Below, piece after piece: positions 1 to 7,990 of a stretch of DNA of 64,000 bases. Numbering within the stretch: position 1 is the stretch's first letter; each line of letters starts with the position of its first letter. The DNA comes from Mycobacterium sp. NBC_00419. Lineage in GTDB: Bacteria > Actinomycetota > Actinomycetes > Mycobacteriales > Mycobacteriaceae. The stretch spans positions 1,612,001 through 1,676,000 of the forward strand of contig NZ_CP107931.1 of assembly GCF_036023875.1 (NCBI RefSeq), read 5' to 3'. A program made the position numbers and the translations under genes. The notes below the pieces were generated by a model. The model was given only the letters and a program-made list of their open reading frames with translations, searched no databases and had not been told where the DNA came from.

Positions 1-2
1 CT

Positions 3-587
3 CAGCGGCACATGATGGACGCCTTCGGCGGCGTCGTCGGTTCGCCGGAGGCCGCCTCGGCGCTGATGGAGGCCAACGAACCGATCCTGGTCTTCCCCGG
101 CGGCGGGCGGGAGATCTCCAAGTTCAAGGGCGAGGAATACCAGCTGCGGTGGGAGAACCGGGCCGGGTTCGCCCGAGTCGCGATCAAGCACGACTACCCG
201 ATCGTGACCGCAGCCCTCGTCGGTGGTGACGACGTCTACACCCCCATCACCGAACGGGACAGCTTGTGGGGCAAGGCCAGTGGCTGGCTCGGCAAGAAGC
301 TCGGCGGCCGCGACGACATGGCGATGCCCCTCGTCCGCGGAATCGGACCGACGCTGGTTCCCCGCCCGCAGCGGCTGTACCTGCGTTTCAGTGCGCCGAT
401 CGACACCGTCGCGCCGGCCGGTGTGAGCGCAGACGACTGGACACAGCAGGTTAAAGGGCGTGCCCAGTCGCAGCTGGAAGCCGATCTGCGCGACCTGCAG
501 GACATTCGGCGTCGTGACCCGTACCGCAACCTCAACCCGGCAGCCTGGCGCTCAGCAGTGATGCCCGAGATCGCCGCGGCGGTATGA
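3..587 (+). CDS. Lysophospholipid acyltransferase family protein (5' truncated)
   Basis: The reading frame is open to the window edge, so the start lies upstream and only the C-terminal ~195 residues are visible. The conserved FPGGGREISKFKG segment is the glycerol-binding part of the PlsC/DGAT-like acyltransferase fold; the catalytic HX4D motif should lie upstream. Such enzymes transfer an acyl group from acyl-CoA to glycerophospholipids or glycerolipids at the membrane. The stop overlaps the start of the next gene by four bases (ATGA), so the two are probably co-translated. The substrate cannot be deduced from this fragment. Confidence 0.8.
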   Translation, partial: QRHMMDAFGGVVGSPEAASALMEANEPILVFPGGGREISKFKGEEYQLRWENRAGFARVAIKHDYPIVTAALVGGDDVYTPITERDSLWGKASGWLGKKLGGRDDMAMPLVRGIGPTLVPRPQRLYLRFSAPIDTVAPAGVSADDWTQQVKGRAQSQLEADLRDLQDIRRRDPYRNLNPAAWRSAVMPEIAAAV

Positions 588-1114
588 CCATGGCCGCGAA
601 CAGGACGCTGCCCTGCGACGACGAGGTGCTGGCGCTGACCGAACCCGGCAGGTTCTTCGGCGAGATGCTGGACGTCGGGCGCCCCGAGGCCACCGTCCTG
701 GTCGTCAGGGTGGCCGGCAACTGCGCCATCATCGCCCTCGAAATCTCACCCGCCGCAGTGGAATTCGCGTGCCGCAGAGCCCGTCGCGGAGCCAGCCACT
801 CCGTCAGTCTCGCGATCGCCGAGATCAGCCAGTTCCTCGGGTACGGCAGCCAATGGGCAGCCACCCTGGGTGGGCAGTTGCCGGCGTCGAGCCAGGGCAT
901 CGCCCGGTTCGCGGTCGAGTTCGAACCGGAACCGGTACGGGCCGACGCGCTCTCTCCCGCACCCGGCGCGCTACCGGAACTGATCGGCCGACGCTGGCAG
1001 ATCGACGACGTGCGGCCGGCGCGGATCCGTCGCCAACTGTGGTCGCGGGACATCGAGTTCGAGGCTCCGATCCTCGCCTGGCTGCTTAGCGTGCATCGGC
1101 TCTCGACGCCGTAG
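584..1114 (+). CDS. Hypothetical protein, translationally coupled to the acyltransferase
   Basis: A 176-residue soluble protein that I do not recognise. It has no signal peptide or membrane segment and no motif I can name. It looks alpha/beta, with a hydrophobic strand near residues 35-50 (ATVLVVRVAGNCAIIALEI). The ATGA overlap with the preceding acyltransferase and the lack of a gap indicate one operon, so a lipid-related role is possible by context only. A second ATG two codons in is an equally good start. Confidence 0.65.
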   Translation: MTMAANRTLPCDDEVLALTEPGRFFGEMLDVGRPEATVLVVRVAGNCAIIALEISPAAVEFACRRARRGASHSVSLAIAEISQFLGYGSQWAATLGGQLPASSQGIARFAVEFEPEPVRADALSPAPGALPELIGRRWQIDDVRPARIRRQLWSRDIEFEAPILAWLLSVHRLSTP

Positions 1115-1322
1115 CCGGCGTACGGTTCAGTGTCCGGCGACGGCCTGCTTCACCACTCGACCGTAGGCCTGCCTCTGCGGCTCGCCTACCGCCGAGCCTA
1201 GCGACCGCGTCCGCCACCGATCGAGCCACCGAACGACAACGGACTCGAAACGGACCAAAAGACCAGTGCAGGAGCCACTTCGGCGCCTTGGCCTCACAGC
1301 GGGTTGACAGCTTTGCCGCCAG

Positions 1323-1328
1323 TACACT
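1323..1328 (+). promoter_or_regulatory. -10 element of a probable leaderless transcript
   Basis: TACACT lies 8 bases before the GTG start of the lipoprotein gene. A TANNNT -10 at this distance puts the transcription start at or next to the GTG. A TTGACA at 1304-1309 could act as -35, but the spacer is only 13 bases. Confidence 0.4.
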
Positions 1329-1336
1329 CGGATCTC

Positions 1337-2356
1337 GTGCTCATCCGCCGCGCGACTGCACTCCTGAGCGTTGTGGCGCTGTCGCTCGTCGGCTGCAGTA
1401 GCGGTATCGCAGATCGATCCGCCGACGCTCACGCGCTCACCGCAAACATTCGGAAGTTGGCCGGTGTGGTCTCTGCCGCCGACGATGTCGCCCACAACGA
1501 ACCGCAGGGCATGGTGTTCTTTCGCCTCTACGTCGACGTCAACGAGAACATCAACTCCAAGCAGATCGCCGAGATCGTCACCACGTATCTGCGTGGTACC
1601 GAGGACGCCAGATACTCCGGATACCGGCTCGAACTTGACCTCCGCCAGGGTTGGAATCTGTTCGCTGTGGACAGCGGCCAACTCCCCATCACCAATCGCG
1701 GCCAAGTGATCTCCCAAGCAAGCGATTGGGTCGAACTCAGACGTGATTTCCCATCTGCCACCGTCCGGGTGCGAGCGACGATCAGCCACCCCGATGGCCA
1801 AATTCCCGACCAGGATGCCGGGCACTCCAATGTGGCCGCCCTCGACTTGGCCAGCCCCGCGGACTACACCGCCGTTGTTGCGGCTGCACATCACATCGCC
1901 GACCGATTCCCACAACTGTCCCAACTGGACTGGGTGATTAATGCGGCAAAAGAACACCCCGCGGAGATCAAGACATCTCGACGGCTGCCTACCCCACCCG
2001 AGCTGGCGGTGTTCAGCCGGCTCAACGCCGACCAGTCGATTCCGCACGTCGACCGGCTGCGGATCAATGGTCCGGTGACTCCCCCGGTCTGGTTCTCCGA
2101 GCAGACGACCGAATCCCACGACGTCGCGTTGGCGTTGCAGCTGGCCAAGAACCACTTGCCGGTCGTCGCCACGCTGCCGGCGCCGATTCTCTACAGCGCC
2201 AGCGACGAGCTGTCGGGACACATCGGCGGTCTCGGTTTCGCCCGTGGCCCGGTGGCGATCACCGTCGGGGGCTGCACCAGGCACGATCCCCTGGTTTACC
2301 AGCCGATTCCCGAGGAGCGGCGGTTGATCGCCGAGTATGAAACCTGTGCTTCCTGA
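1337..2356 (+). CDS. Putative lipoprotein of unknown function
   Basis: A 339-residue protein. From the GTG start it opens with a short basic stretch, a hydrophobic core and a lipobox (LVGC, cysteine about residue 20), so it should be acylated and anchored on the outer face of the membrane. The rest is soluble with no motif I recognise. The GTG was chosen over the in-frame TTG 33 bases upstream because it gives a standard lipoprotein signal and because that TTG sits inside a TTGACA promoter-like hexamer. Codon use looks less GC-biased than the neighbours (many aat, caa, gat codons), which hints at later acquisition. It appears monocistronic. Confidence 0.7.
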   Translation: MLIRRATALLSVVALSLVGCSSGIADRSADAHALTANIRKLAGVVSAADDVAHNEPQGMVFFRLYVDVNENINSKQIAEIVTTYLRGTEDARYSGYRLELDLRQGWNLFAVDSGQLPITNRGQVISQASDWVELRRDFPSATVRVRATISHPDGQIPDQDAGHSNVAALDLASPADYTAVVAAAHHIADRFPQLSQLDWVINAAKEHPAEIKTSRRLPTPPELAVFSRLNADQSIPHVDRLRINGPVTPPVWFSEQTTESHDVALALQLAKNHLPVVATLPAPILYSASDELSGHIGGLGFARGPVAITVGGCTRHDPLVYQPIPEERRLIAEYETCAS

Positions 2357-2398
2357 GTTCGCAACTTCAATCCGGTCCTGCCCTCACGGTACGGTCCA

Positions 2399-2414
2399 CT
2401 AGAACACGTTCTAG
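2399..2414. promoter_or_regulatory. KstR-type operator upstream of epimerase/SDR operon
   Basis: CTAGAAC-AC-GTTCTAG is a perfect 7-base inverted repeat with a 2-base spacer, ending 14 bases before the start codon. It contains the TAGAAC-NN-GTTCTA pattern described for KstR, the TetR-family repressor of sterol catabolism genes in mycobacteria. A binding protein here would block initiation, and cholesterol-derived CoA thioesters are the known inducers of KstR. Confidence 0.65.
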
Positions 2415-2428
2415 GTATAGGGAGTTCA

Positions 2429-3490
2429 ATGTCCGACGCTGTGCTGGTCACCGGTGCTTTCGGGCTGGTCGGAAGCGCCACCGTCAAGCACCTGGCGGCG
2501 GCAGGCCGCCGCGTGGTGGCCACCGACCTGGACACCCCCGCCAACCGCAAGGCGGCCACGGCACTGCCGGCAGGCGTCACGGTGCGGTGGGCCGATCTGA
2601 CCGACCCCAAGGCGGTCGGCGTGCTGATGAGCAGCGTGGCACCGGCGTCGGTGATTCACCTCGCCGCGGTGATCCCGCCGGTCTGCTACAGCAACCCCGC
2701 GCTGGCCCGCAGGGTCAACGTCGAGGCAACCGGCACCCTGGTCAACGCCGCAGCCGCCGAGCCCAAGCCGCCGCGATTCGTGCAGGCGTCGTCCATCGCC
2801 GTCTACGGGCCGCGCAACCCGCATCACATCAGCGACGTGCTCACCGCCGACACCCCGGTGCGGCCGTTCGACATCTACGGCGGCCACAAGGTGGAGGCCG
2901 AGCAACTGGTGCGCGGCTCGGCGCTGGACTGGGTGATCCTGCGGCTGGGTGGCGTCATGACCACCGAGTTCGACCTCGGGATGAGCCCGGACATGTTGTA
3001 TTTCGAAGGGCTGCTGCCCATCGACGGCCGGCTGCAGACCGTCGACGTCCGCGACGTCGCGCACGCCTTCGCGGCCGCCACCACCGCCGACGCCATCGGG
3101 CGAACGCTGCTCATCGGCGGTGACGACACCCACCGCCTGGTCCAGGGCGAGGTATCGTCGGCCATCACCGCGGCGATGGGCCTGGTGGGCGCAACTGCCA
3201 AGGGCCGCAAGGGAAATCCGGACGATGATGACGGCTGGTTCGCCACCGACTGGATGGACTCCAGTGCATCCCAGGAGCTGCTCGGCTTCCAGCATCATTC
3301 GTGGCCAGACATCCTCAAAGAGACCGCCGACAAGACCGGCTGGAAGCGGCCGCTGTTCCGGTTGGCGGCACCGCTGGCCCATGAGTACCTCAAACGCCAG
3401 TCGCCGTACTACCGAAAGCCCGGCGGCTACGCCGATCCGTGGGGGACCGTGAAAAACAAGTGGGGACGATTCGAGGCGGACACAGCATGA
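2429..3490 (+). CDS. NAD(P)-dependent epimerase/dehydratase (extended SDR)
   Basis: A 353-residue extended short-chain dehydrogenase. The N-terminal GAFGLVG is the dinucleotide-binding glycine motif, D34-type acidic residues follow strand 2, and YGGHK is the catalytic YxxxK. It probably oxidises or epimerises a sugar nucleotide or a steroid-type alcohol; the family alone does not settle which. A GGGAG ribosome site precedes the ATG. The gene is first in a two-gene operon (ATGA overlap with the next SDR), and the KstR-like operator upstream favours a steroid or sterol-derived substrate. It is not the known 3-beta-HSD Rv1106c, whose sequence differs. Confidence 0.8.
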   Translation: MSDAVLVTGAFGLVGSATVKHLAAAGRRVVATDLDTPANRKAATALPAGVTVRWADLTDPKAVGVLMSSVAPASVIHLAAVIPPVCYSNPALARRVNVEATGTLVNAAAAEPKPPRFVQASSIAVYGPRNPHHISDVLTADTPVRPFDIYGGHKVEAEQLVRGSALDWVILRLGGVMTTEFDLGMSPDMLYFEGLLPIDGRLQTVDVRDVAHAFAAATTADAIGRTLLIGGDDTHRLVQGEVSSAITAAMGLVGATAKGRKGNPDDDDGWFATDWMDSSASQELLGFQHHSWPDILKETADKTGWKRPLFRLAAPLAHEYLKRQSPYYRKPGGYADPWGTVKNKWGRFEADTA

Positions 3491-4263
3491 GTGCACAACG
3501 GGTAGCGGTCATCATCGGCGGAGCGTCCGGGATCGGCTGGGCGACGGCCAAGAAGCTCGCCGGCGAAGGCGCTCGGGTGACGATCGCCGACCGCAACACC
3601 GAACTGGCGGCACAGCGGGCCACCGAACTCGGCGAGCCGCACGGGTGGGCCCCGGTGGAAGTGACCGACGAGGCCACCGTAGCCACCCTGTTCGACGACG
3701 TGGTGGCGCGCGAGGGCGGCCTGCACGTGGTGGTCAACTGCGCCGGATTCAGCGGATTCGGTGTCATCACCGAGCTGGACGCCGCCGACTTCAGGTCGGT
3801 GATCGACGTCTGCCTCAACGGGGCCTTCCTGGTGATCAAGCACGCCGGCAGACACCTCGGTGATGGCGGCACGCTGGTGTCGCTGACCTCGCTGAACGCC
3901 CGCCAGCCGGCCATCGGGATGAGTGCGTACTGCTCGGCCAAGGCCGGGTTGTCGATGCTCACCCAGGTGGCCGCACTCGAACTCGGGCCGCGCGGCATCC
4001 GGGTCAACGCGGTGGCACCCGGCTTCGTGCACACGCCGCTCACCGAGGGTGCCGCCGCGGTCCCCGGCGTGGTCGAGGAGTACGTCGAGAACACCGCGCT
4101 GGGGCGGCCCGGCACACCGGAGGACATCGCCGAGGCGGTGGCGTTCCTGTGCTCGCCCCAGTCGGCGTGGATGACCGGTGAGATCCTCGACCTCAACGGC
4201 GGGGCGCACCTCAAGCGGTACCCGGACATCAACGCGCACTTGCAGCGTCTGATGAATTCCTAG
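3487..4263 (+). CDS. Short-chain dehydrogenase/reductase (classical SDR)
   Basis: A 258-residue classical SDR. It shows GGASGIGWA (TGxxxGxG-type cofactor site), NCAGF (the NNAG equivalent), a SLTS serine segment, the catalytic YCSAK, and the PGFVHTP loop. The ATG overlaps the stop of the upstream epimerase (ATGA), which fixes the start and shows coupling; an upstream in-frame start would lie within the preceding gene. It is likely cytosolic and NAD(P)-dependent. Its place behind a KstR-type operator suggests a hydroxysteroid or fatty-acyl alcohol substrate, but that is inference. Confidence 0.85.
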   Translation: MSAQRVAVIIGGASGIGWATAKKLAGEGARVTIADRNTELAAQRATELGEPHGWAPVEVTDEATVATLFDDVVAREGGLHVVVNCAGFSGFGVITELDAADFRSVIDVCLNGAFLVIKHAGRHLGDGGTLVSLTSLNARQPAIGMSAYCSAKAGLSMLTQVAALELGPRGIRVNAVAPGFVHTPLTEGAAAVPGVVEEYVENTALGRPGTPEDIAEAVAFLCSPQSAWMTGEILDLNGGAHLKRYPDINAHLQRLMNS

Positions 4264-4277
4264 CCCTCTCAGGGGCT

Positions 4278-4299
4278 AGTGTTCACCTCGGTGAACACT
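4278..4299. promoter_or_regulatory. Perfect inverted repeat over the start of the AI-2E family gene
   Basis: AGTGTTCACC - TC - GGTGAACACT forms 10-base perfect arms around a 2-base centre. It lies on the two candidate GTG starts of the membrane protein gene. The size and symmetry suit a TetR- or GntR-type operator; alternatively it folds in RNA and masks the start. Confidence 0.5.
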
Positions 4300-5403
4300 G
4301 AATTCACGCTCACACAGAAGCGCGCGCTGGCGGTCGTCACGGTGGTGGCGCTGCTGTTCGGTGCGTACTTCCTGCGGCACTATTTCATCCTCGTGGTGAT
4401 CGCCGCGATCGTCGCCTACCTGTTCACCCCGCTGTACGACCGCTGCCGACGACGCTTCAACACCGGCCTGTCGGCCACGCTGACGGTGCTCGCCGCGCTT
4501 GCCATCGTCATCATTCCGGTCGGTGCGCTGATAACGCTTGCGGTGTTGCAGATTTCGCACATGGTGGTGCACGTCGCGGATTGGGTGGAGACCGCCGACC
4601 TGTCCACACTGGGTGCCAGGGCCATCGAGTTCGTCAACAACCTGCTGGCCAAGCTGCCGTTCGGGCACTTCACCGTCAGCGCAGAATCGCTGCGCACCAG
4701 CATGATCAGCGTCTCGCAGAACGTCGGGCAGTGGCTGCTGCATTCGCTTCAGGGTGCCGCGGGCGGGGCGATCGGCGTGATCACCTCGGCGATCATCTTC
4801 CTCTACGTCCTGATCTCGTTGCTGACCAATCAGCAGGAGCTGCTCACCCTGATCCGCAGGCTCAACCCGCTGGGCGAAGAAGCCACCGACCTGTATTTGG
4901 CGAAGATGGGCGCCATGGTGAAGGGAACCGTCAAGGGACAGTTCATCATCGCCACCGTCCAGGGTGTGCTCGGAGCGGCGTCGATCTACATCGCCGGCTT
5001 CCACAACGGGTTCTTCATCTTCGCGATCTTCCTGACCGCGCTGTCGGTCATTCCGCTGGGCAGCGGCATCGTCACCATCCCGTTCGGCATCGGAATGATG
5101 TTGTTCGGCAACATCGCCGGCGGCCTGTTCGTGGTGGCGTTCCACATCCTGGCCATCACCAACATCGACAACTTCCTGCGACCGATCCTGGTGCCGCGAG
5201 AGGCCCGCCTCGACCCGGCACTGATGCTGCTGGCGGTGTTCTCGGGCCTCGCGATGTTCGGATTCTGGGGGATCGTGCTCGGCCCGGTGCTGATGATTGT
5301 GATCGTCACCACCATCTCGGTGTATCTGGCGGTGTACAAAGGTGTGCCGATGACGGTGCACGAGCCGCCGGAGAAGCGCCGCAAGCTGTTTCGGCGCGGG
5401 TAA
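4279..5403 (+). CDS. AI-2E family transporter (PerM-like membrane protein)
   Basis: A polytopic membrane protein of up to 374 residues. Two N-terminal helices and a central soluble domain (residues ~70-150) are followed by about five C-terminal helices with the typical GxxxGxxxxxIP pattern, ending in a basic tail. This is the AI-2E/PerM family, whose members export small molecules or serve as Na+/H+ antiporters. Position before DUF4245, glpX and fum matches Rv1101c of M. tuberculosis. GTG at 4279 or 4291 may be the start. Either overlaps a perfect palindrome, so expression may be controlled at initiation. The true substrate is unknown. Confidence 0.8.
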   Translation: MFTSVNTEFTLTQKRALAVVTVVALLFGAYFLRHYFILVVIAAIVAYLFTPLYDRCRRRFNTGLSATLTVLAALAIVIIPVGALITLAVLQISHMVVHVADWVETADLSTLGARAIEFVNNLLAKLPFGHFTVSAESLRTSMISVSQNVGQWLLHSLQGAAGGAIGVITSAIIFLYVLISLLTNQQELLTLIRRLNPLGEEATDLYLAKMGAMVKGTVKGQFIIATVQGVLGAASIYIAGFHNGFFIFAIFLTALSVIPLGSGIVTIPFGIGMMLFGNIAGGLFVVAFHILAITNIDNFLRPILVPREARLDPALMLLAVFSGLAMFGFWGIVLGPVLMIVIVTTISVYLAVYKGVPMTVHEPPEKRRKLFRRG

Positions 5404-5418
5404 AACCGACCGAATTCC

Positions 5419-5431
5419 GGGACTTAGGTCC
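5419..5431. promoter_or_regulatory. Weak DosR-box-like sequence
   Basis: GGGACTTAGGTCC keeps the GGGAC and GTCC cores of the DosR consensus at the right spacing, but the outer positions do not match. It lies about 110 bases before a secreted protein gene. Treat it as a candidate only. Confidence 0.25.
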
Positions 5432-5498
5432 TTGGCTTTGTTTCGTTGTTTCCTGGACAGGACAACGCGGGGCGAGGATCGTACGATTTGTCATGAGT

Positions 5499-5518
5499 TC
5501 AGGCGCGGGGGCGCCTGA
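5499..5518 (+). other. GC-rich hairpin in the leader of the secreted protein gene
   Basis: TCAGGCGC-GGGG-GCGCCTGA gives an 8-base perfect stem with a 4-base loop, 20 bases before the ATG and just ahead of the purine-rich ribosome site. It has no T-run, so it is more likely an mRNA-stabilising or translation-affecting element than a terminator. Confidence 0.5.
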
Positions 5519-5538
5519 CTGGGAGATCGGGGGGATCC

Positions 5539-6375
5539 ATGATGACTTATGTGCGCCCATTTGCGCTGTCCGCGGCCTGTTTGGCCACCGCGGTGACCGT
5601 GGCAGTGACCACACCGACGGTCACCGATGCTCATCACAGCGTCGCACTCGCAACGCCGACCGTGACGAGTAGCTATGAACTGCTTGCCGATTCGCAGGCG
5701 ACCCGCGAAGTCGCGTACGGCGACTGGGGCGGACTGTTCGCCGGCTTCGGCGAAATCCTCGGCGGGCTGGGGCTGATGGGGAACAACTATCTGAACGCCA
5801 ACCAGGCGAGCGTCCTGGCCTTCACCTCCAAGCTTCCGACACTCATGCTCGGGCCGGTGGCGCTCGGCGGCGGCAGACTCGCCAACGCCTACTACTTCGG
5901 CTACAACGGATCACCCGCCGGTAATGCCGGCGTCGGGGCCTACGTCATCAGCCAGATAACGACCAATATGTCCCTGACGAATCTGGTCAAGAACTTCGTA
6001 CTGGGCCTGACGGGCAATATCCCGAAGTTCTACCTCGGGCCGGTCCAGGTGGGCGGTGGCCTGCTGGCGGATGCCTGGTTCAACGGCTACGGCGGCGGCA
6101 CGGGACCCGGCGGGGTCTACAACTACATCACCGGCAAGACCGGCCTGCCGGCCTCCGCAGGGAAATCCGCGGCCGCCGCCGAGACGTCGGTGGCAGTGGC
6201 GGTGCGGGAAGCCGCCGCGCCGACCGGACATTCGGCGCGCGCAACTCACACCGTCCAGGTGCCCCGCGCAGCTCGCGCCGCAGCCGCCACCGCGTCCTCA
6301 GCACACCAGGCCGAGGCCTCGGCGACGCCGAAAGCCGCCACCACGCACGGCGGGTCGAAGCGTCCTGCCGCCTAG
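5539..6375 (+). CDS. Secreted protein with duplicated LGP(V)xxGGG module
   Basis: A 278-residue exported protein. An N-terminal hydrophobic signal (residues ~5-30) is followed by a region with two copies of one module: LPTLMLGPVALGGG about residue 97 and IPKFYLGPVQVGGG about residue 160, each running into an aromatic FGYNG or FNGYG turn. The C-terminal third is Ala/Pro/Arg-rich and probably unstructured. I do not recognise a named family. A GGGGG-rich site precedes a double ATG. The stop overlaps the stop of the convergent metQ (CTAG), leaving no space for a terminator. Confidence 0.7.
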   Translation: MMTYVRPFALSAACLATAVTVAVTTPTVTDAHHSVALATPTVTSSYELLADSQATREVAYGDWGGLFAGFGEILGGLGLMGNNYLNANQASVLAFTSKLPTLMLGPVALGGGRLANAYYFGYNGSPAGNAGVGAYVISQITTNMSLTNLVKNFVLGLTGNIPKFYLGPVQVGGGLLADAWFNGYGGGTGPGGVYNYITGKTGLPASAGKSAAAAETSVAVAVREAAAPTGHSARATHTVQVPRAARAAAATASSAHQAEASATPKAATTHGGSKRPAA

Positions 6376-7274
6376 AGCGGCAGCAGGATGCCCTTGACGC
6401 TCGGGTCGGTGGCCAGGAACTGCTGAACCGCCGGGTCCTTGAACGTCGCGACCAGCTTCTTGATGTTGTCGGCATCGGCCCAGCGGCTGCCGATGGTGAG
6501 CTGTCCGGCGAACTCGTCGGGCGCGGGCGGGGCGAAGATCTGTTGCTGGAGCGGCACTTTGGCGGCCAGGTAGTACTCGGTGTAGCCGACGGCGGCGTCA
6601 AGATCGGGCAATGAGCGTGACTGCGCCGCGAAGTCGAGCAGCGTGAACTTCAGGTTCTTCGGGTTGCCGACGATGTCCTTGCGGGTGGCGGTCCACTTGT
6701 CGACGGCCGGGTTCAGCGTGATCAGGCCCGCGCGTTCCAGCAGCCACAGGCCCTGGGCCTCGTTGGCGGGATCGGAGTACAGCGAGACGTTGGCGCCGTC
6801 CGGCAGCTGCGAGACGTCACGGTACTTGTCCGACCAGATTCCGAAGCCCCACCGGAATACCGGGGTGGCGGCCTCTTCCCGGAAGTCGGGGTTAGCCTCG
6901 AGCACCTGACCGAGCCACAGCTTGTGCTGATAGATGGTGCCGGCGACTTCGCCGTCACTGACCGCGCGGTTGATGGTGTTGCTGTCGGACAGGCCGCGGA
7001 AAGCCACCTTGATACCGTGCTTCGGGGCGACCTCGCGGCTGATGTACTCGATCAGCGCCTGCTCGGCGGCGTTGCCCTCGTTGGTCGCCACCACCAGCGT
7101 TGCCCCGGGAATCTCGTTGGCGGACTTGGTGTCTCCGAAGAAGAACAACCGTCCCGCGACAACGGCGACAACGACGACAACCAATCCCGCGGCGATCCAC
7201 ACCCATCGACGTCGTTTCTTGATCTCGAACCCGTGGTTGTCGGGACTTTCGACTTCGACTCCGGTGGCGGTCAT
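6372..7274 (-). CDS. metQ: Methionine ABC transporter substrate-binding protein (MetQ/NlpA family)
   Basis: A 300-residue NlpA-family protein that delivers methionine to the MetNI importer. A cytoplasmic tail, a KKRRR stop-transfer cluster and one long hydrophobic helix (residues ~25-46) precede the binding domain, which starts at IPGATLVVATNEGNAAEQ. MetQ is usually a lipoprotein, but no lipobox cysteine is present here (RLFFFGDTK follows the helix), so it should be held by an uncleaved anchor. The ATG overlaps the stop of metI (ATGA), fixing the start and the operon order metN-metI-metQ. Specificity for methionine rests on family and operon, not on residues I could check. Confidence 0.85.
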   Translation of the reverse strand: MTATGVEVESPDNHGFEIKKRRRWVWIAAGLVVVVVAVVAGRLFFFGDTKSANEIPGATLVVATNEGNAAEQALIEYISREVAPKHGIKVAFRGLSDSNTINRAVSDGEVAGTIYQHKLWLGQVLEANPDFREEAATPVFRWGFGIWSDKYRDVSQLPDGANVSLYSDPANEAQGLWLLERAGLITLNPAVDKWTATRKDIVGNPKNLKFTLLDFAAQSRSLPDLDAAVGYTEYYLAAKVPLQQQIFAPPAPDEFAGQLTIGSRWADADNIKKLVATFKDPAVQQFLATDPSVKGILLPL

Positions 7275-7990
7275 GCGGTGACGGTTCCTCTCGAACGGAT
7301 ACGTGCGTGGGGGGTGGTGAAGCGGACAAGGACGTCGCCGATGAACTGCACGGCGGCGACGGTGGCGACGAGGATGACGATGGTGGCGAGCATGACGCCC
7401 TGGTCGAAGCGCTGGTAGCCGTATGTCACTGCGACATAGCCGATTCCACCGGCACCGATGGTCCCGGCGATCGCGGAGTACTCGATCATCGCGATGATGT
7501 TGATCGTCAGGCCGCCGAGAATCGACGGGATCGCCTCGTCGAGCTGGGCGGTGCGGATGATCTGCAGACGCGAGGCTCCCGATGCCCGGGCCACCTTCAC
7601 CACCGACGGCGGAACGGACCGAAGTGCGTTCTCGACGATGCGGGTGAAGAAGGCGATGCCGGCCAGCGACATCGGCACTACCGCGGCCGCGATGCCGATG
7701 TTGGTTCCGGTGATGAAGCGGGTGAACGGCATGATCGCGGCCATCAGGATCAGGAACGGCAGTGACCGCCCGATGCTGATGATCCAGCTCAAAATCGTAT
7801 GCAGTGCCGGGTTTTCGAACAGTCCACCGGGAGCCAGGTTGTGGATCAACGCCCCGAGGGGCACGCCGACGGTCACCACGATGGTCATGACGATGCCCAC
7901 CATGATGAGGGTGTCGAGCAGGGCAGGGATCAGCAGGCCGGGCAGTTCGTTGACGGGGACTTTGGCGCTGGCGAGCAGGGTCGCGGTCAC
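7271..7990 (-). CDS. metI: Methionine ABC transporter permease MetI
   Basis: A 239-residue inner-membrane permease with five predicted helices. The segment ARASGASRLQIIRTAQLDEAIPSI is the coupling loop that contacts the ATPase in the MetI family. It starts four bases before the metN stop and ends inside the metQ start, so the three subunits are translationally coupled. It forms the membrane channel of the D/L-methionine importer. M. tuberculosis has no metNIQ at this locus, so the unit is accessory here. Confidence 0.88.
   Translation of the reverse strand: MTATLLASAKVPVNELPGLLIPALLDTLIMVGIVMTIVVTVGVPLGALIHNLAPGGLFENPALHTILSWIISIGRSLPFLILMAAIMPFTRFITGTNIGIAAAVVPMSLAGIAFFTRIVENALRSVPPSVVKVARASGASRLQIIRTAQLDEAIPSILGGLTINIIAMIEYSAIAGTIGAGGIGYVAVTYGYQRFDQGVMLATIVILVATVAAVQFIGDVLVRFTTPHARIRSRGTVTA

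Noticed and set aside
1304..1336. TTG as start of the lipoprotein
   Set aside because: It adds 11 residues before a standard lipoprotein signal and lies in a TTGACA hexamer; GTG 1337 has a -10 box at leaderless distance.
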